Source of the DNA: an uncultured Christensenellaceae bacterium
GTDB lineage: Bacteria > Bacillota > Clostridia > Christensenellales > Pumilibacteraceae
Direction of reading: 5' to 3'
DNA: 64,000 nt
Assembly (NCBI GenBank): GCA_910587455.1
Contig: CAJULK010000001.1
Location: 77,503-141,502 of the forward strand
In this document: one piece after another, positions 44,571-52,670 of the stretch
How positions within the stretch are numbered: position 1 is the first letter of the stretch
How the letters are laid out: each line of letters begins with the position of its first letter
Notes under the pieces: generated by a model
Databases searched by the model: none
Told to the model about the DNA's origin: nothing
What the model saw: only the letters and a program-made list of their open reading frames with translations
Translations under genes and position numbers: made by a program

Positions 44571-46637
44571 CTATCCCGTTATTTTCGCAAGCGGGATCTG
44601 TTCGAGCGTCCAACTGCCGTCCGAACGAATAGTTATCAATTCCCCGCCGCGCTGAGCGGTATCATCCTCTATGCCCGGCATGGCGAGATAATCTATACTC
44701 ATGCCGTAGGTCAGGCGCACGCCCTTATATTCGAGCGACATGTTGTTATAGTGATCGTGACCGCAGAACACCGCCTGCGTGCTTTTAAGCTCCACTATCG
44801 TATCGAACAGTTTGCTCGGATAGTCGGAACAGCAGATTTTATCCATCATTTTTTCGCCGTTTTCACCGAAATAATACTTGACCTCGTCGCTGCCCTTTAA
44901 GTACAGCTCGTACGCGGTGCGATATTCCTGCAGCGGTATATGGAAAAACGCCATGCTCGGCACCGTTCGGTTTTCCCGTTCTTCGAGGCGTCCGACTTCT
45001 CCGGCGTACCAATCGACCTGATCGTCGTGAATATAGTCGTAGTCGTTTATGCCGGCTCCCGTATACGCGTTTGAATCTATAAGAAACAGGGCGGTATTGA
45101 ACGATCCGTCCGCATTGCGCAGTTCTATAAGCTGATTGTTTCTGCCCGTGATCGCAGGCTGAACATACGGATACAAAAGATTGCGCGACGTCTTGTACGA
45201 CAGCGACTTATACAGTTCGTTCAGTTCCGCCTCGTTGAACGACAGTCCCTCGGTATCGTGATTGCCGTAAGTGAACGCCCACGGCACGCCTATATTTCGC
45301 ATAAACGCCGCAAACTGATTGACGGGGGCGCTGTTGTTGAACGACAGCGACATTATCCCGAGCGGAAAGCACAGATCGCCCGTAACTATCACGAGATCGG
45401 GCTTTGTATATTCTATCTCCGCATACACGGCTCGAAGCGCTTTTATGTCTTTTCTGTACGAATACAGACTGCCGCCGAGATGTATGTCCGTAAGATGCAA
45501 TATACGGAAATCGTCCTCCGCGGCGGTGATTGTATACACGCCCGTTTCTTCGTCGTACGAAACGGCGTTGTTTCGGTGCGCTACGGCGGGGATCGAATTT
45601 ATATATGTTTGCGTATACCACGTGTCGCGCCGAAGCACGAACCCGCCCGAAACAAGAAACGCCGCGACGGTCACGATCGCGACGCGCCGCCCGTTGAGCA
45701 CGAAGTTTTTGTAAACTATCTTCTTTCGCCAGACCGCATCGTAAATAAACAGGCACAGCGCAAAGATGACGACCGCGATGATGAGCATGTTGCCGGGATA
45801 GTACAGTTCGTCCTTGACGAGAAGCATTATCATTAGCGCAAGCGCCCAATACCCCGAAGAAAATACCGAAACGGCTATAACGTGCTTTTTGTATTTATCC
45901 TTATACGGCGAACCGAGCCTGCGGTGAACGAGGTCGTAGCACAGCCTGTTCTTTGTGCAGAATACTGCCGGCAGTCCTATAAAAACCATGTTCGTTATGA
46001 TACTTTCGGTCACTTCCGCCGCTTTGGAATTGTCGAACACGAAGAACAGCACGAGCGCGGTAATAAATACCGTAACGCATGTCGCCGCGAGCGCTATGCC
46101 GTTAAGCCTGCGTTTGGAATATCTGTCGGCAAGCTCGCGCAAATACATATACGATTTGCCGTCGTACTTATAATTTTCGCACCGTTTTTCGCCGCGCACG
46201 AAACTTCGGATCAAAAAACATTCGCCCACCGTAAACGCCGCCATCGCGACAAACACGACAGCCGCCGCTGCCGACAGCAAAACGATATTGTAAACGAACC
46301 AAAACAGTTCGTACAGTATGCACACGCCGAACAGCGCTATGAAATATATCTTCCACCGCTGTCTTTTGAGTTCCTTGCCGAGTTCTTTGCGGCTTTTTGC
46401 GTCGCCGCTCTCCCGCCATTTTTTTATATCGTCTTCGCCGTAGCCCGCGAGCGCAGCCATGTCGGACAGCTTGCCGTAACGCGCAACCAGTTCGTCGAAC
46501 TTATCGCCCTCACATTCGAGATTATCGTATTCTGACGAAAGCGCCGATTTTATATTGCGCCGCGCAGCCGATACCTGTTCGGAATACGGTATTTCGTCGA
46601 AATAAAGATCGACAAGATTGTCTATGCGTGTACTCAT
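44571..46637 (-). CDS. Membrane protein with HAAS/DUF1700-like N-terminus and a metallophosphoesterase domain
   Basis: A 688-residue protein with an unusual layout. Residues ~1-85 look like the HAAS/DUF1700 helical domain (DLYFDEIPYSEQVSAARR). About eight hydrophobic segments follow (95-345). The C-terminal ~320 residues are a calcineurin-type phosphoesterase with all motifs: LTDIHLGG, VTGDLCF, TYGNHDTE, FFHIPL and FCGHDHYNN. The catalytic part follows the last helix and probably faces outside. It has its own leaderless-type promoter. Substrate unknown; it is not a typical UDP-sugar or cyclic-nucleotide enzyme by eye. Confidence 0.85.
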   Translation of the reverse strand: MSTRIDNLVDLYFDEIPYSEQVSAARRNIKSALSSEYDNLECEGDKFDELVARYGKLSDMAALAGYGEDDIKKWRESGDAKSRKELGKELKRQRWKIYFIALFGVCILYELFWFVYNIVLLSAAAAVVFVAMAAFTVGECFLIRSFVRGEKRCENYKYDGKSYMYLRELADRYSKRRLNGIALAATCVTVFITALVLFFVFDNSKAAEVTESIITNMVFIGLPAVFCTKNRLCYDLVHRRLGSPYKDKYKKHVIAVSVFSSGYWALALMIMLLVKDELYYPGNMLIIAVVIFALCLFIYDAVWRKKIVYKNFVLNGRRVAIVTVAAFLVSGGFVLRRDTWYTQTYINSIPAVAHRNNAVSYDEETGVYTITAAEDDFRILHLTDIHLGGSLYSYRKDIKALRAVYAEIEYTKPDLVIVTGDLCFPLGIMSLSFNNSAPVNQFAAFMRNIGVPWAFTYGNHDTEGLSFNEAELNELYKSLSYKTSRNLLYPYVQPAITGRNNQLIELRNADGSFNTALFLIDSNAYTGAGINDYDYIHDDQVDWYAGEVGRLEERENRTVPSMAFFHIPLQEYRTAYELYLKGSDEVKYYFGENGEKMMDKICCSDYPSKLFDTIVELKSTQAVFCGHDHYNNMSLEYKGVRLTYGMSIDYLAMPGIEDDTAQRGGELITIRSDGSWTLEQIPLAKITG

Positions 46638-46643
46638 TCCGAC

Positions 46644-46672
46644 ATTATATAACGACTGCCGATTTTTGTCAA
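46644..46672 (-). promoter_or_regulatory. Sigma-A promoter of the membrane phosphoesterase, predicted leaderless
   Basis: Minus strand TTGACA (46672-46667), 17 bases, TATAAT (46649-46644), then the 6 bases GTCGGA and the ATG at 46637. No Shine-Dalgarno sequence is present. Confidence 0.88.
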
Positions 46673-46711
46673 GATAATTGCGAATTGTCGGAATTACCGA
46701 TTTACGGCACG

Positions 46712-46740
46712 AAAAAAGGAAGCATATCGGCTTCCTTTTC
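46712..46740 (-). terminator. Terminator after the transglutaminase-domain surface protein
   Basis: Minus strand stem AAAAGGAAGC / GCTTCCTTTT followed by further T residues. Confidence 0.88.
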
Positions 46741-46758
46741 CGTGAATCGCTACTTTAC

Positions 46759-49626
46759 TTATTTGCGTTTTTTGGGCGCGTGCGAAGCGGGCGTCTTTTT
46801 CTTTCTGAGTATAAAGAACACCGCTATGCCGGCACCGGCAAGCACCAACACGATGGGAACGACTATTCCGACAATGAGTCCGACGTTGCTGCCGCCGTCG
46901 GGCGCGGGCGACGGCTTTGCCGTTACATGCGCGACTGCCGCGATCATGTCTTTTTCGGTAACGACGAGCTTGGGTCTATTTATCGTGATGCCGCCGTCTG
47001 CGTTGCGTTTTGCTACGCGGTCGGAAACGAACGATACTTCGAGCACGCTGTTTTCTTTTACATCCGCGTATCCGAGCACGAGTTTGCCGCCCGAAACCTT
47101 GTTCGAAACATCCGTGCCGTTCAAAAGCACGCGATCGAGCTTGTAGCCGCCGTCGGGCGTTATCGTATACTCAACGGTATCCGATTCGGCTTTGAGTTCG
47201 ACTATCGTCGTCTTGTCGATCGAACCGCCATCGCCCTCTACGCAGGAGTATATCTTGCGTCCCGACGCAACCTTGGACGAATCCACGGCGCAGATCATGA
47301 ACGGACTGAAACTCTTTACGGTAGCAATTATTCCGTACTGCGAAACAACGCACGGGACCTCATCCACTTCGATGATCTTACCCTGCGCGTCGCGCTTGTA
47401 ATGGTAGACCGTAAAGGTCACTCCCGCCTGCTCCGGACCGAAGCCCTCGGGGAAGCCGAAACCTACCTGCATGTAACTGCCTTCGGGTACTTTCTGGACG
47501 ACGCCGCAGACTTGAAGATCGATCTGATACGTCGAACTCGCTTGGATGTCGTTTTCGGTCAAACCGAGCTCTTCGTTATCGACGAGCGCTTCTTTCATCT
47601 CGTCGGTTTCCGCTTTGGTCGTTTCGTTCACGACGAGCATGAGCTGACTTCTCTGATTGCCGACTACGGGCTGACCGTTCTTGTCGGCGAAATTGTCCAT
47701 GGAAAGGTCGGACGCGCTCACGAACTGCGGCTGACCGAATACTTGCATGTACAGCCTGCCGTCGTTGAATATTTTGGAACATACCACCTGCTTCATCTTA
47801 AAAGAAAGGTTGGCAGGCTCCGGCACTTTTCCGCTATTTTCGCCCACGAGATTCGTGGGGACCATGTTGTACATTTCGCAGTTGTGCGCATACTGCTTGC
47901 TCGGCGCGAGCGTAAACTTGACCGTCCTGTCGCCGTCGAAAACGACGTTAGTCGCTTTAGCGTACTCGCCGAGATCGCTGTGCACGCCGGTCACGGCAAT
48001 GCCCACGGGCGCGTTATCGTCGGAATATACGAGCTTTTCGGAATAAGTGATCGATACTTCCAACGGTTCGAAACTTTTGATATTGCCTTTTTCGTTGGGC
48101 GACATCGTCTTTACGTACGGCGCGGGAATATATTTCATGTATGCCGAATTGGAATAGATCGTACTCATTGCGATAGTATGATCGTCCGTAAAATTATCCG
48201 GATCGTAAATCGTTATATTGTCGGGTGCATAATCGAATATCGCATATTGAACGCGGTCGCAATTATATCCTATGCGGTCGAGCGTATAGTCGCCGATATA
48301 GAACGAATCCTCTACCTCTCGATCTCCGCCGGACAGCATTTTTATAACAGCGGTTCTGCCGTACCAAGGCAGCCATCCTTCTGCGGTACTGTATCGGAAC
48401 GCCAAATATTTGCCTTCCTCTTCGAGCTGACGAGCGTTCTTTCCTTCGTACGCCACTCCGAGATTGAGCTCGTATTGCTCTGAATTGCTGACTTTAATAT
48501 AGCCGAACGTTTTACCTTCGACCTCGCCGCTGTCTTTGAACTCGAAACCGCTTTTGTCTTCGTTAACGCCGTAATTGAGCGGACGAAGCGCAGGGTAACT
48601 GAGTTCGAATCCCGATGACGATATTACATTGTCCTCGATATGGTTTATCGAAAAGTAATCATCGCCGACGAGCAGATACTTGTTGTACTTGCCACCCGCG
48701 CCCGAATTGTAAGTGACGTCCACGGCGTACCACAGACCGCCGACCTCTACTGCGTTCCACATGTGCGCCTCATAGCCCGCTTCGAGCTCTTCGCCCGTAG
48801 CCGCCACAGTGGTCGCTTTGCCCGAGTACGCCGAGCCCTGCACGAGCACGCACGGGATGTCGAGACGGTCGAGGACCGCTTTGAACGCGCGGGCATAGCC
48901 GCCGCACATAGCTTTTTGCTTTACGAGCGAACCGTACGCCGTGTTCACGTACGCTGCGTAAACATTGCCGGTCGCCGCGTTTTCGCGCGCGCCGTAATCG
49001 TACTCGGTGTTCTTGGCTATGTATTCGTTGACGTATTCTATCTGCTTTACGGGATCGCTGCCGACCGCTTTGGCGGCGGCTACGATCTCGTCGAGCTTCG
49101 CGTTGTAAGCCGTGATCGCAGCGTCTACCTCTTGCGTCGTCGAAAACGCATTGTCGAGATAATAGTTATCCGCATTCCCCGCGTCTATATACGCAACATA
49201 TTTGTCTCCTTTCATTCCCGCCGACAAATACAGTTTGTAAACGTCTATGTAAAAAAGATCGGGGTGATCCATATAGAATGCGTCGCGCGCCGCGCCGAAG
49301 GCTACCGGCACTTTGACATTGCCGTCGAGATACGACGAAACTTCGGACTCGGTAAGAATCCCTTCGGCTATGAGGTCGCACTCGTATTTGCCGTCTTTAA
49401 GGCTGCCCTTTTCCGCCATATCCGCCATCGCGCCGTAAAACTTTTGCGCGATCGGGCTGTTTTTGAGTTCGTCGTAATAATACGTACGCCCTACATTATC
49501 GCTTTCCGCCGCATACGACGGACGCGGGGTCGAGAAGAATATCCCGACGGATAGCGCCGACAAAAACAGCGCGGCGGCAAAAAACAATGCCGCGAACCAT
49601 GTTGCACGTTTTGTGTTTGTAAACAT
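46759..49626 (-). CDS. Secreted transglutaminase-like surface protein with C-terminal membrane anchor
   Basis: A 955-residue surface protein. A signal peptide (cleavage about residue 40, PSYAAES) precedes a transglutaminase-like cysteine-protease-fold domain with an intact triad: C241 (KAMCGGYARAF), H288 (AHMWNAVEV) and D303 (YAVDVTYN). Then come beta-rich Ig-like modules (about 450-900), a single membrane helix (GLIVGIVVPIVLVLAGAGIA) and a short basic tail ending KKKTPASHAPKKRK. It may remodel or crosslink cell-surface proteins. It is transcribed from a consensus promoter with a terminator-like leader and AGGAGG site. The substrate is unknown. Confidence 0.88.
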   Translation of the reverse strand: MFTNTKRATWFAALFFAAALFLSALSVGIFFSTPRPSYAAESDNVGRTYYYDELKNSPIAQKFYGAMADMAEKGSLKDGKYECDLIAEGILTESEVSSYLDGNVKVPVAFGAARDAFYMDHPDLFYIDVYKLYLSAGMKGDKYVAYIDAGNADNYYLDNAFSTTQEVDAAITAYNAKLDEIVAAAKAVGSDPVKQIEYVNEYIAKNTEYDYGARENAATGNVYAAYVNTAYGSLVKQKAMCGGYARAFKAVLDRLDIPCVLVQGSAYSGKATTVAATGEELEAGYEAHMWNAVEVGGLWYAVDVTYNSGAGGKYNKYLLVGDDYFSINHIEDNVISSSGFELSYPALRPLNYGVNEDKSGFEFKDSGEVEGKTFGYIKVSNSEQYELNLGVAYEGKNARQLEEEGKYLAFRYSTAEGWLPWYGRTAVIKMLSGGDREVEDSFYIGDYTLDRIGYNCDRVQYAIFDYAPDNITIYDPDNFTDDHTIAMSTIYSNSAYMKYIPAPYVKTMSPNEKGNIKSFEPLEVSITYSEKLVYSDDNAPVGIAVTGVHSDLGEYAKATNVVFDGDRTVKFTLAPSKQYAHNCEMYNMVPTNLVGENSGKVPEPANLSFKMKQVVCSKIFNDGRLYMQVFGQPQFVSASDLSMDNFADKNGQPVVGNQRSQLMLVVNETTKAETDEMKEALVDNEELGLTENDIQASSTYQIDLQVCGVVQKVPEGSYMQVGFGFPEGFGPEQAGVTFTVYHYKRDAQGKIIEVDEVPCVVSQYGIIATVKSFSPFMICAVDSSKVASGRKIYSCVEGDGGSIDKTTIVELKAESDTVEYTITPDGGYKLDRVLLNGTDVSNKVSGGKLVLGYADVKENSVLEVSFVSDRVAKRNADGGITINRPKLVVTEKDMIAAVAHVTAKPSPAPDGGSNVGLIVGIVVPIVLVLAGAGIAVFFILRKKKTPASHAPKKRK

Positions 49627-49636
49627 AAAACCTCCT

Positions 49637-49663
49637 AAAAAAATCGTACGAATTACTCGTACG
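49637..49663 (-). promoter_or_regulatory. Terminator-like hairpin in the leader of the transglutaminase gene
   Basis: Minus strand CGTACGA / TCGTACG (7 bp, 5-base loop) is followed by a run of seven T residues and then directly by the AGGAGG ribosome site. The hairpin lies between the promoter and the start codon, so it could attenuate transcription or hide the ribosome site. The stem is moderate. Confidence 0.55.
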
Positions 49664-49670
49664 TTCCGTT

Positions 49671-49699
49671 ATTATACGCCTTTTTTCCTTAAATGTCAA
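49671..49699 (-). promoter_or_regulatory. Sigma-A promoter of the transglutaminase-domain surface protein
   Basis: Minus strand TTGACA (49699-49694), 17 bases, TATAAT (49676-49671). Confidence 0.88.
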
Positions 49700-49783
49700 T
49701 CAATTCCACATGCCCGCATTTTCGACGGTTCGGTGACTAACACATTATATATTTATGTCGCCCGAGTAGCCGCCGACAGTATT

Positions 49784-50350
49784 TTATCCGTCGGTTTTGG
49801 ACACTATTTCGAGCGCGACCTTGATCGTCTGTTTTTGATTGAACAATTCCGTTTCTATTTCTGCGGTACGGTTATGACGGTTTATCTTTTTTATACAGCC
49901 TTCCATGCCGACGAGCGGTCCGCCCGTGACCGTTATTTTATCTCCGACGATATACCCTTCGGAATGTTCCAAACACCGCTTGCCCTTGAGAAGATATTCG
50001 AGACGGCGCCGCTCGTCCGCGCGAAGCGCGATCTCGTCGGTATTGCCGTAACAGAGCAGTCTTATTATGTCCGACGAACGGCTCGTCGCGCAGTAAAAGT
50101 ATTTGCGGAACTCCGCGGCGGGCATGTCCGTTTCCACAAAAATATAGCACGGAAAAAGCGGACGCCTTTTGTAACGTTTGCCCGCAACGCGCGACTTGTC
50201 TCCGCGGAAATACTGTTCGGATTCGGGACAGAACGGATCGACCGAATACGGAAGCGCCGATTTTTCGTACGCACAGGCAAGCGCTTCGACGGCGCGATGC
50301 TCGGTGTTGGACCGCACGTATATTACATACCACCAATACGGCTCTCGCAT
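49784..50350 (-). CDS. NusG-paralogue transcription elongation factor (LoaP/UpxY type)
   Basis: A 188-residue specialised NusG. The N-terminal NGN domain begins WWYVIYVRSNTEHRAVEAL and includes RPLFPCYIFVETDMP; the C-terminal KOW domain is GDKITVTGGPLVGMEGCIKKI followed by TAEIETELF. The wording RPLFPCYIF and the separate gene location are typical of the paralogues (LoaP/UpxY) that antiterminate selected operons, rather than of core NusG, which would lie next to secE and rplK. The start is the ATG at 50350, 7 bases after a TACAAT. The next gene downstream (49626) has a terminator-like leader, making it a candidate target. Antitermination is inferred from the family. Confidence 0.85.
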   Translation of the reverse strand: MREPYWWYVIYVRSNTEHRAVEALACAYEKSALPYSVDPFCPESEQYFRGDKSRVAGKRYKRRPLFPCYIFVETDMPAAEFRKYFYCATSRSSDIIRLLCYGNTDEIALRADERRRLEYLLKGKRCLEHSEGYIVGDKITVTGGPLVGMEGCIKKINRHNRTAEIETELFNQKQTIKVALEIVSKTDG

Positions 50351-50357
50351 AGTACGT

Positions 50358-50386
50358 ATTGTATCACATCGCAAAAATAATAGCAA
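50358..50386 (-). promoter_or_regulatory. Sigma-A promoter of the NusG paralogue, predicted leaderless
   Basis: Minus strand TTGCTA (50386-50381), 17 bases, TACAAT (50363-50358), then 7 bases to the ATG at 50350. No ribosome site. Confidence 0.72.
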
Positions 50387-50430
50387 CGAAAACGACGGCC
50401 GATCCGATTTTGCGCGCCGCGCGCCGGCCG

Positions 50431-51759
50431 TTACGCGTCGTGCATGCGCTTTTTCCATGCCTTGATCTCGGCAAGTCTGGTCTTGAATTTGCTCTCCGCG
50501 CCCTCGTCGGTCGGGTTATAATATTCTCTGCCCGCGAGCGAATCGGGCAGACATTGCATATCGGTCAGCTTATCGGCAAAATCGTGCGCATACTTATACC
50601 CTTTGCCGTAATCGAGTTCTTTCATCAGTTTGGTCGGCGCGTTGCGTATAGCGAGCGGCACCGGCTCTGCGAGCATTCCGAGCGCGTCCTTTTTTGCCGC
50701 GCCGTAAGCGAGATAGAGCGCGTTCGACTTGGGCACCATCGACATGTACACCACCGCCTGCGTCAGATGCACCGTACATTCGGGCATACCTATAAAATGA
50801 CACGCCTGATACGCCGCCACCGCTATTTCGAGCGCACGCGGATCGGCAAGTCCTATATCCTCGCTCGCAAACCTCGTGACGCGCCTTGCGATATACAGCG
50901 GATCTTCGCCCGCTTCCAACATGCGCGCAAGCCAATACACCGCCGCATCGGGATCGGAATTGCGCATCGACTTATGCAGCGCCGAAATAAGGTTGTAGTG
51001 TTCCTCGCCGGATTTGTCGTATAACAGCGATTTTTTGGAAGTGCACTGTTCCACCGTTTCGACGGTGACGGAAACACTTCCGTCCTCTTTGGTTTCGCCG
51101 TTGAGCACTGCCATCTTGAGAGTAGACAGCGCGCTTCGCGCGTCGCCGTTTGCAAACCCCGCGATCGCAGCGATACATTCGTCCGATATCGCGATATCCG
51201 TTGCTCCGAATCCGCGCACATCCGCAAGCGCGCGCTTCAAAAGTCCGACGAGCTCTTCCGTTTTGAGCGCCTGCAATACGAACACCTTACAGCGCGACAG
51301 AAGCGCGCCGTTGACCTCAAACGACGGATTTTCGGTCGTGGCGCCTATCAGAATAATGCTGCCCTTTTCTACGAACGGCAAGAACGCGTCCTGCTGCGCC
51401 TTGTTGAATCTGTGTATCTCGTCCACGAACAGCACCGTTTTTTCGCCGAACCGTCTGTTCTTTTCGGCTTGTTCCATAACCTGCTTGATCTCTTTTATTC
51501 CGCTCGTGACCGCCGAAAAATCTATGAATTTGGCTTTTGTTCCGCCTGCTATTATGCGCGCGAGCGTCGTTTTGCCCACTCCGGGCGGACCCCAAAAAAT
51601 CATCGAGCCGATACTGTCGCCGTCGATCATACGCCGCAGCACTTTGCCCTTGCCCAAAAGTTGTTCCTGCCCGAAAAATTCGTCGAGGCTGCGCGGTCTC
51701 AGCCTCGCCGCGAGCGGCTCGGGCGCGGCGTTTTCGAAAATCGTACGTTCGTCTTGCAT
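50431..51759 (-). CDS. rarA: Replication-associated recombination protein A (RarA/MgsA)
   Basis: AAA+ ATPase related to clamp loaders that acts at stalled replication forks. The 442-residue length is standard. RPRSLDEFFGQEQLLG is near the N-terminus, Walker A GPPGVGKT at 57-64, Walker B FVDEIHRFN near 111, sensor IGATTENPSF near 140, and the C-terminal region has HLTQAVVYMSMVPKSNALY. The ATG at 51759 follows GGAG. It lies 18 bases downstream of the exonuclease gene, giving a small DNA-repair operon. Confidence 0.97.
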   Translation of the reverse strand: MQDERTIFENAAPEPLAARLRPRSLDEFFGQEQLLGKGKVLRRMIDGDSIGSMIFWGPPGVGKTTLARIIAGGTKAKFIDFSAVTSGIKEIKQVMEQAEKNRRFGEKTVLFVDEIHRFNKAQQDAFLPFVEKGSIILIGATTENPSFEVNGALLSRCKVFVLQALKTEELVGLLKRALADVRGFGATDIAISDECIAAIAGFANGDARSALSTLKMAVLNGETKEDGSVSVTVETVEQCTSKKSLLYDKSGEEHYNLISALHKSMRNSDPDAAVYWLARMLEAGEDPLYIARRVTRFASEDIGLADPRALEIAVAAYQACHFIGMPECTVHLTQAVVYMSMVPKSNALYLAYGAAKKDALGMLAEPVPLAIRNAPTKLMKELDYGKGYKYAHDFADKLTDMQCLPDSLAGREYYNPTDEGAESKFKTRLAEIKAWKKRMHDA

Positions 51760-51777
51760 AACGTTCTCCGTGCGCGG

Positions 51778-52389
51778 CTATCCGCGCTTTATGATCGCGG
51801 CGTTATCGACAGCCGCCGCACAAGCTATCGGCAGTTCGGCAGAGAGAATATCCGATTTCAGCCGAATATAGCATGCATTGCATATTTCGCAGTCTCGAAG
51901 CGCGCGGTGCGCGCCCGCGGCGGAAATTCCGTAATGTGCGGCAACAGTCGCGAGCTTGTGATTTTCGAGCGTCGGCAGCGCCTTTCTCGAAAGCCGCAAA
52001 GTATCGACGAAATCGTTGGTCAGAAACTCTCCCGTCTGCGCGGCTATGCCGTCGTACAGAAAATCTACGTCGAAATGCACGTTGTGTCCTATAATGACGT
52101 CGCTGCCGACGAATACGTAAAACCGCCGCATTACCTCATACGGCTCGGGCGCATCCGCCGCCATGCCGTCCGTTATGCCCGTAAGCCGCGTTATAAACGG
52201 ATCGATCGTGCGCTTTGGTCGAACGAGCGTCGAAAAAACGCCCGTCGAACGCCCGTTGCGGAAGCGAATCGCCGACACTTCCAAAATCTCGCTTTCGCCC
52301 GCCGTCATGCCGTTGGTCTCTATATCCACCACCGTATAATCGTCGGGCAGAGCGAAAAGACTTTTGCCCTTATGCTCGCGAACCGTCAT
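51778..52389 (-). CDS. DEDDh 3'-5' exonuclease (DnaQ/PolC-epsilon type)
   Basis: Proofreading-type nuclease, 203 residues. ExoI motif TVVDIETNG (D22, E24), ExoII HNVHFDVDF and ExoIII HRALRDCEI with the DEDDh spacing are all present. Free-standing epsilon-like proteins of this kind are common in Firmicutes. The start is the ATG at 52389, 6 bases after TATAAT with a TTGAAA 17 bases upstream; a longer frame would run through the promoter. Co-transcribed with rarA. Its exact role (replication proofreading or repair) is not known. Confidence 0.92.
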   Translation of the reverse strand: MTVREHKGKSLFALPDDYTVVDIETNGMTAGESEILEVSAIRFRNGRSTGVFSTLVRPKRTIDPFITRLTGITDGMAADAPEPYEVMRRFYVFVGSDVIIGHNVHFDVDFLYDGIAAQTGEFLTNDFVDTLRLSRKALPTLENHKLATVAAHYGISAAGAHRALRDCEICNACYIRLKSDILSAELPIACAAAVDNAAIIKRG

Positions 52390-52395
52390 AAATCG

Positions 52396-52424
52396 ATTAT
52401 ACCACAGCGCACGGGAAATTTCAA
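52396..52424 (-). promoter_or_regulatory. Sigma-A promoter of the exonuclease-rarA operon, predicted leaderless
   Basis: Minus strand TTGAAA (52424-52419), 17 bases, TATAAT (52401-52396), then CGATTT and the ATG at 52389. No Shine-Dalgarno sequence. Confidence 0.85.
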
Positions 52425-52437
52425 GCGCGGCGTTTAA

Positions 52438-52618
52438 GAATCTCAACCTTTATGCGCGAAGCGCTAATAGCTTTGCGCAAGAGATTATTCGCTTGCGCTC
52501 AGAATGACACATCTGTATTGCGTTACTTTTCTGTCATTCCGAACGAGCGGGCGCAGTCGGATACAATCAGAAATGTAACGCATACATAAACCAATCTTCG
52601 TGAAAAATCTCAACCTCT
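52438..52618. repeat. Dispersed imperfect repeat block (copy B)
   Basis: Non-coding block with the unit GAGATTATTCGCTTGCGCTC...GAATGACA at 52481-52508 and an inverted partner CTGTCATTCCGAACGAGCG at about 52541-52560. It also shares the TTTATGCGCGAAGCG stretch with copy C. It lies between the exonuclease promoter and the tex terminator. Confidence 0.8.
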
Positions 52619-52633
52619 TTTAATTCTCCGCAT

Positions 52634-52663
52634 AAAAATACGGGACTTCTGCGAAATCCCGTA
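52634..52663 (-). terminator. Terminator after tex
   Basis: Minus strand stem TACGGGA / TCCCGTA followed by TTTTTA, 8 bases past the stop. Confidence 0.85.
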
Positions 52664-52670
52664 CCTCGTA

